The notes below the pieces were generated by a model that saw only the letters and a list, made by a program, of their open reading frames with translations, ran no database searches and was not told where the DNA came from. The position numbers were made by a program, and so were the translations under genes. A stretch of 9,579 nt of DNA, taken from contig CAMFLJ010000130.1 of assembly GCA_945957335.1 (NCBI GenBank), positions 1-9,579 of the forward strand, written 5' to 3'. This document shows positions 6,345 through 9,579 of this stretch, piece after piece; within the stretch, counting starts at the first letter, position 1; each line of letters opens with the position of its first letter. This stretch comes from an uncultured Actinomycetes bacterium (GTDB lineage: Bacteria > Actinomycetota > Acidimicrobiia > Acidimicrobiales > Acidimicrobilacustridaceae).

Positions 6345-6361
6345 GCCGTCCGTCGGGCGGC
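6345..6361 (+). terminator. Hairpin terminator between convergent P450 and GNAT genes
   Basis: GCCGTCC (6345-6351) and GGGCGGC (6355-6361) form a 7-bp RNA stem with one U-G pair and a GTC loop. It lies 14 bases after the P450 stop and ends two bases before the GNAT stop. A looser alternative pairs CGCCCG (6331-6336) with CGGGCG (6354-6359). There is no U-tract. Confidence 0.5.
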
Positions 6362-6363
6362 GC

Positions 6364-6810
6364 TCAGCCCTCCACGTCGAACCGGTAGACGTTCGTGTCG
6401 CGGGGCACGAAGCCGATGCGCTTGTAGAGCCGGTTGGCGGCCTCCCGCTTGGGGCGCGAGGTGAGGTCGACGGTGCGGGCGCCGAGAGCCCGGGCCCGGT
6501 CGAGCGCACCGAGGTTGAGGGTCTCGCCGACCCCCCGGCCGCGGGCGGCCTCGTCGACCACGACGTCCTCGATCCATGCCCGCACGCCCGTGGGGATGCG
6601 GAACCACACCAGGGTGAGGGTGCCCAGGATCGTGCCGTCGTCGCCGTCGACCGCGAGCAGCAGGATGCTCGCCTCCGAGCGCACGATGGCGTCGAGCTCG
6701 TCGGACGAGGGCGGCGGGTTCGACGACGACAGCTGGGGCACCAGGCGCTCGAACGCGGCGACCAGCTCGGGCGTGACCTCGGTGGCCTCGACGACCTCGA
6801 CACTCGACAT
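6364..6810 (-). CDS. GNAT-family N-acetyltransferase
   Basis: A 148-residue single-domain acetyl-CoA-dependent N-acetyltransferase. The central strand and acetyl-CoA loop read IEDVVVDEAARGRGVGETL (80-98), with the pyrophosphate-binding R/Q-x-x-G-x-G/A pattern RGRGVG at 90-95. It is followed by the second conserved block SRPKREAANRLYKRIGF (118-134), where Asn126 and Tyr129 sit in the usual places. The acceptor may be a small molecule, a peptide or a protein N-terminus; nothing in the sequence decides. It converges with the P450 gene across 33 bases and diverges from the PAC2 gene across 77 bases. The ATG at 6810 is supported by a TACGCT -10 six bases upstream, and no Shine-Dalgarno is present, so the mRNA is probably leaderless. 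Confidence 0.93.
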   Translation of the reverse strand: MSSVEVVEATEVTPELVAAFERLVPQLSSSNPPPSSDELDAIVRSEASILLLAVDGDDGTILGTLTLVWFRIPTGVRAWIEDVVVDEAARGRGVGETLNLGALDRARALGARTVDLTSRPKREAANRLYKRIGFVPRDTNVYRFDVEG

Positions 6811-6816
6811 CGGCCC

Positions 6817-6822
6817 AGCGTA
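6817..6822 (-). promoter_or_regulatory. -10 element (TACGCT) for leaderless GNAT mRNA
   Basis: Minus-strand TACGCT ends six bases before the ATG at 6810. The distance places the transcription start on or next to the start codon. No TTGACA-like -35 is found at 16-19 bases. Confidence 0.55.
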
Positions 6823-6874
6823 GGCAGCCCCGGTGCGGGCCTCGGACCCGGCCGCTCCCGCCCTGCGCCGCCGG

Positions 6875-6880
6875 TACCCT
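6875..6880 (+). promoter_or_regulatory. -10 element (TACCCT) for leaderless PAC2 mRNA
   Basis: TACCCT ends seven bases before the ATG at 6888, so the first transcribed base should be at or beside the A of ATG. No -35 match is seen. It faces away from the GNAT -10, 52 bases apart. Confidence 0.6.
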
Positions 6881-6887
6881 GGGGCCG

Positions 6888-7757
6888 ATGCCGGACCCTT
6901 CGGGCGAGAGCCTCCCCCACCTGCGCTGGTCGGCCCAGCCCGACCTCCCCGACGGGCCGATCCTCGTCGCCGCGTTCGGTGGGTGGAACGACGCCGGCGA
7001 CGCCGCCACCACGGCCGTCGACCACCTCGAGGAGCAGTGGGGGTCGCAGCCGTTCGTCGACATCGACCCCGAGGACTTCTTCGACTTCACCTCGACCCGT
7101 CCCGAGGTCCGCATCGACATCGACGGCCGACGCCGCATCGAGTGGCCGGCCAACGTCTTCCGGGCCGCGACCACCTCCGAGGGCCTCGGCGTGGTCACCC
7201 TCTCGGGCGTCGAGCCCCAGCTGCGCTGGCGCACCTTCTGCGACCACGTGCTCGGCGTGGCCGTCGCCGTCGGTGCCCGCACGGTGGTCACCCTCGGGGC
7301 GCTGCTGGCCGAGGTGCCGCACTCCCGCCCGGTGTCGATCTTCGGCACGGCCTACGACGCCGACGACGCCGACGCCCTCGACCTGCTGCCGTCGCGCTAC
7401 GAGGGGCCCACCGGCATCACCGGCGTGCTCCACTCGTCGTGCCACGACCTCGGCATCCGCTCGGCCGCGTTCTGGGCGGCGGTGCCCACCTACGTGCCGT
7501 CGGCCCCCTCCCCCAAGGCGGCGCTGGCGCTCGCCCAGCGGGTCAGCCTCATGCTCGGCACCACGCTCGACTTCACCGAGCTGAAGTTCGCCACCGACGC
7601 CTACGAGCACCAGGTCAGCGAGCTCGTGGCCGAGGACGACGAGACCACCGAGTACGTCGCCCACCTCGAGCACCGCTACGACGAGGAGCCCGACAGCTTC
7701 ACCGACGGCGAGAGCCTCGTCGACGAGGTCGAGCGCTTCCTCCGCGACCAGGACTGA
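6888..7757 (+). CDS. PAC2 family protein
   Basis: A 289-residue protein of the PAC2 (proteasome assembly chaperone 2-like) family, widespread in actinobacteria and of unknown biochemical role. Family blocks visible are ILVAAFGGWNDAGDAAT (25-41), GVEPQLRWRTF (107-117), TLGALLAEVPHSRPV (135-149) and YEGPTGITGVLH (171-182). An acidic C-terminal tail (about 248-289, rich in Glu and Asp) follows, probably helical. There is no signal peptide or membrane segment. The link to proteasome assembly comes from the eukaryotic relatives; bacterial members are often encoded away from proteasome genes, as here, so that role should not be assumed. The ATG at 6888 is supported by a -10 seven bases upstream. 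It converges with the Nudix gene across 21 bases. Confidence 0.93.
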   Translation: MPDPSGESLPHLRWSAQPDLPDGPILVAAFGGWNDAGDAATTAVDHLEEQWGSQPFVDIDPEDFFDFTSTRPEVRIDIDGRRRIEWPANVFRAATTSEGLGVVTLSGVEPQLRWRTFCDHVLGVAVAVGARTVVTLGALLAEVPHSRPVSIFGTAYDADDADALDLLPSRYEGPTGITGVLHSSCHDLGIRSAAFWAAVPTYVPSAPSPKAALALAQRVSLMLGTTLDFTELKFATDAYEHQVSELVAEDDETTEYVAHLEHRYDEEPDSFTDGESLVDEVERFLRDQD

Positions 7758-7765
7758 CCGGCCCC

Positions 7766-7778
7766 TGCCCGACGGGCG
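7766..7778. terminator. Weak hairpin between convergent PAC2 and Nudix genes
   Basis: GCCC (7767-7770) and GGGC (7774-7777) pair around GAC, with a possible U-G pair outside, in a 21-base convergent gap. The stem is short for a terminator. I list it because position and loop resemble the two better hairpins in the window. Confidence 0.25.
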
Positions 7779-8471
7779 TCAGACGTCGTGGATGGTGCGC
7801 CAGGTCGGTGAGCGGGGCACGTCGTAGACGACCTCGACCGCCTCGCCGGCCAGGGCGGCCCGGGCGAAGGCCCCCCACTGCTCGACGCCCACGGTCATCG
7901 GTGGCAGGTCGTCGAGGGAGAACCAGCCCACGTCGGCCGTCTCGAGCGGGTGCGCCTTCAGCTCGCCACCCGTGGCCCGGCAGTGGAACACCACCGAGTA
8001 GAGCGGGATGCGGGTGAAGCCCTGGCGCAGGCCGTCGATCACGGCGAGGAGCTGCACGACCTCGCACTCGATGCCCGTCTCCTCCTCGACCTCCTTCACC
8101 GCCACCTCGGAGGCCGAGTAGCCGACGTCGGCCCACCCCGTGGGGTAGAGCCACACCCCCGAGTCGGAGCGCTGGACCAGGAGGATCTCGCCGGCGTCGT
8201 TGCCGACCACCGCGCCCACCGCCACCTTGGGCGTCTGGTAGCCGGGCACGCCGTGACCGACCGACTTCATCCACTCCGACACGAGCGACTCGGCGTCGTA
8301 GGTGCTGCCCGCCGCCACGCGCATGTCGGCGGCCACGGCCAGGACCTCCTCGAAGCGCTCGCGCTCGTAGAGGTTCTCGGTGAAGCCCAGCCCGGTGCGG
8401 GCGATGCCGGCGAGGGCCTCGCTCCAGCGGACGAGGTCCTGCGCGGTCACCGGCTCGTCGGTCTCGCTCAC
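7779..8471 (-). CDS. Nudix hydrolase with N-terminal helical domain
   Basis: A 230-residue hydrolase of nucleoside diphosphate derivatives. Residues 11-58 (LVRWSEALAGIARTGLGF, then YERERFEEVLAVAADM) match the helical N-terminal domain typical of a Nudix subgroup annotated as ADP-ribose or CDP-choline pyrophosphatases. The catalytic domain begins near 81 (PKVAVGAVV). The Nudix box runs from Gly112 to Ile134 and ends KEVEEETGI, keeping the metal-binding Glu127, Glu130 and Glu131. It deviates from GX5EX7REUXEEXGU at two places: Tyr118 for the first Glu and Lys126 for Arg. Substrate remains open. The GTG at 8471 is supported by TAGCGT seven bases upstream. It starts 31 bases after the glnD stop but has its own promoter; it could also be read from glnD. 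Confidence 0.94.
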   Translation of the reverse strand: MSETDEPVTAQDLVRWSEALAGIARTGLGFTENLYERERFEEVLAVAADMRVAAGSTYDAESLVSEWMKSVGHGVPGYQTPKVAVGAVVGNDAGEILLVQRSDSGVWLYPTGWADVGYSASEVAVKEVEEETGIECEVVQLLAVIDGLRQGFTRIPLYSVVFHCRATGGELKAHPLETADVGWFSLDDLPPMTVGVEQWGAFARAALAGEAVEVVYDVPRSPTWRTIHDV

Positions 8472-8478
8472 GGCGCCG

Positions 8479-8506
8479 ACGCTACCGGCCCGCGGCGGGT
8501 GGTCAA
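8479..8506 (-). promoter_or_regulatory. Promoter of the Nudix gene, -35 overlapping glnD stop
   Basis: On the minus strand TTGACC (8506 to 8501), a 16-base spacer and TAGCGT (8484 to 8479) make the best sigma-70-type promoter in the window. The -10 ends seven bases before the GTG start, so the mRNA should be leaderless. The glnD stop TGA (8505 to 8503) lies inside the -35. The spacer holds a perfect CCCGC-G-GCGGG dyad (8489-8499), which may be chance in GC-rich DNA. Confidence 0.65.
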
Positions 8507-9579
8507 CGGGCGTCGGGCCCCTCGAGGGCGAACATGAGGGCCCGGCGGATCTCGTCGAGGTACTCGGAGTCGGTGACCTTCAGCCCCGCCTGGTCGCGCA
8601 CGTAGAACGAGTCGACGGCGTCGCTGGAGATGGTCTGGACCTTGGCCGAGGTGATGTCGAGGTCGAGCTCGTGCAGCGCCCGGGTGATCCGCCACAGCAC
8701 GCCCATGGAGTCGGGCGCCCGCACCTCGAGCACGGTGTCGGTGTGCGAGAGCTCGTTGTCGACGATGACCTCGGGGTGGGTGACCAGACCGGGGAGGCGG
8801 CGGGGCCGGCGGTAAACCCTGCGCCGCTCGGCGAGTCGGGCCTCGAGGGCCAGGCGGCCGTCGAGCACCTTCTCGAGGTCGCGGATCACGCGGTCCCAGC
8901 GCACCTCGTCGCCGAAGTTGTTCTGCACGCGGAACTGCTCGATGGCCATGCCCTCGTCGGAGTGGCCGGCGGCCTCGAGCACGGTGAGGCCGTTCAGCGA
9001 GATCACGCCCGCCACCCGTGAGAACAGGCCGGGGCGGTCGGGTGACACGACGACGAGCTGGTCGTCGGTGCCCTCGATGATGCGGCGGCGCTGGGCCATG
9101 AGGTCGCGCTGGGCGGCGGTGGGGAACCCGTCGCCGGTGGCCTCGTCGACCTCGCCGCCCGAGATGATGTGGGCCACGCGGGCCACGAGCACGCCGACGA
9201 GCTCCTGCTTCCAGCTGCCCCACGCCGCGGTGCCGGTGGCGATCGAGTCGGCCTCGGTGAGGGCGTCGAGCAGGCGCAGGGTGGTGAGGTCGCCGACCTG
9301 GTCGGCCACGTGCTGCAGGGTGCCCTCGTCGGAGAGGTCGCGGCGGGTGGCCACGTCGGGCAGCAGCAGGTGGTGGCGGCACATCTGCTGGAGGGTGGCG
9401 GTGTCGCCCTCGCCGAAGCCCATCCGGGGGCCGATGTCGGCGATCATCTCGATGCCGACGTCGGTGTGGTCGCCGGGGCGTCCCTTGCCGACGTCGTGCA
9501 GCAGCGTGCCGACCACCAGCAGGTCGGGACGGTCGACCCGGTCGACGAGGGTGGCGGCGTTGGCGGCGGCCTCGGACAG
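8503..9579 (-). CDS. glnD: PII nucleotidyltransferase/removing enzyme GlnD, C-terminal part (cut by window edge)
   Basis: The C-terminal 358 residues of GlnD, the glutamine-sensing enzyme that adds a nucleotide to PII and removes it again, controlling nitrogen assimilation. In studied actinobacteria (Corynebacterium, Streptomyces) the group added is AMP rather than UMP. Counting from the window edge, the HD domain shows LLHDVGKG (His28, Asp29), a second HH (69-70) and the family block LTEADSIATGTAAW (107-120), with Asp111. Two ACT domains follow: about 174-245 (LVVVSPDRPGLFSRVAGVI) and about 281-355 (TVLEVRAPDSMGVLWRI), the glutamine-sensing module. The N-terminal nucleotidyltransferase domain lies outside the window, so its activity cannot be checked. 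The frame is open to the edge. In actinobacteria the gene often follows amtB and glnB/glnK, which would lie beyond 9579. Confidence 0.97.
   Translation of the reverse strand: MSEAAANAATLVDRVDRPDLLVVGTLLHDVGKGRPGDHTDVGIEMIADIGPRMGFGEGDTATLQQMCRHHLLLPDVATRRDLSDEGTLQHVADQVGDLTTLRLLDALTEADSIATGTAAWGSWKQELVGVLVARVAHIISGGEVDEATGDGFPTAAQRDLMAQRRRIIEGTDDQLVVVSPDRPGLFSRVAGVISLNGLTVLEAAGHSDEGMAIEQFRVQNNFGDEVRWDRVIRDLEKVLDGRLALEARLAERRRVYRRPRRLPGLVTHPEVIVDNELSHTDTVLEVRAPDSMGVLWRITRALHELDLDITSAKVQTISSDAVDSFYVRDQAGLKVTDSEYLDEIRRALMFALEGPDAR

Noticed and set aside
6888..7757. PAC2 gene as evidence of a proteasome locus
   Set aside because: No proteasome, Pup, ligase or ATPase gene is present in the window, and bacterial PAC2 proteins often stand alone.

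Overview
The window reads as chromosomal DNA of a very GC-rich actinobacterium. The composition, the codon use, the leaderless promoters (TAnnnT placed 6-8 bases before a start codon), a stand-alone PAC2 protein and an SDR/P450 pair all fit Actinobacteria. A deep lineage such as Acidimicrobiia is my guess, but nothing here proves the class. All nine genes look intact apart from the two cut by the window edges. I see no mobile element, phage gene, CRISPR array, tRNA or rRNA, and no gene-free stretch over 300 bases.

Left part (1-2000, minus strand): the N-terminal 215 codons of catalase-peroxidase KatG run off the left edge. Upstream of it on the same strand is a PAS-SpoIIE/PP2C phosphatase. 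The 134-base gap between them holds an imperfect dyad over a possible -10 and a perfect 8-bp hairpin in the likely katG leader. No furA gene lies next to katG.

Centre (2001-6363, plus strand): a 150-base divergent region leads into a membrane O-acyltransferase (acyltransferase-3 domain plus secreted SGNH domain, OatA-like), closed by a strong 11-bp hairpin. A short-chain dehydrogenase and a cytochrome P450 follow, 65 bases apart. They are probably co-transcribed and act on a lipid, steroid or other hydrophobic substrate that cannot be named from the sequence.

Right part (6364-9579): a GNAT acetyltransferase (minus) and a PAC2-family protein (plus) diverge from a 77-base gap with a leaderless-type -10 for each. 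On the minus strand there follow a Nudix hydrolase with an N-terminal helical domain and the C-terminal 358 residues of GlnD, the PII nucleotidyltransferase, cut by the right edge. The Nudix promoter has a good -35 (TTGACC) that contains the glnD stop codon.

The genes are a mix of housekeeping and stress functions: peroxide defence, stress signalling, wall modification, nitrogen sensing and nucleotide-derivative hydrolysis. I found no convincing undescribed multi-gene system. The most useful observations concern regulation: a repeated leaderless promoter architecture, a promoter overlapping a stop codon, and possible operators upstream of katG and in the phosphatase/acyltransferase divergent region.
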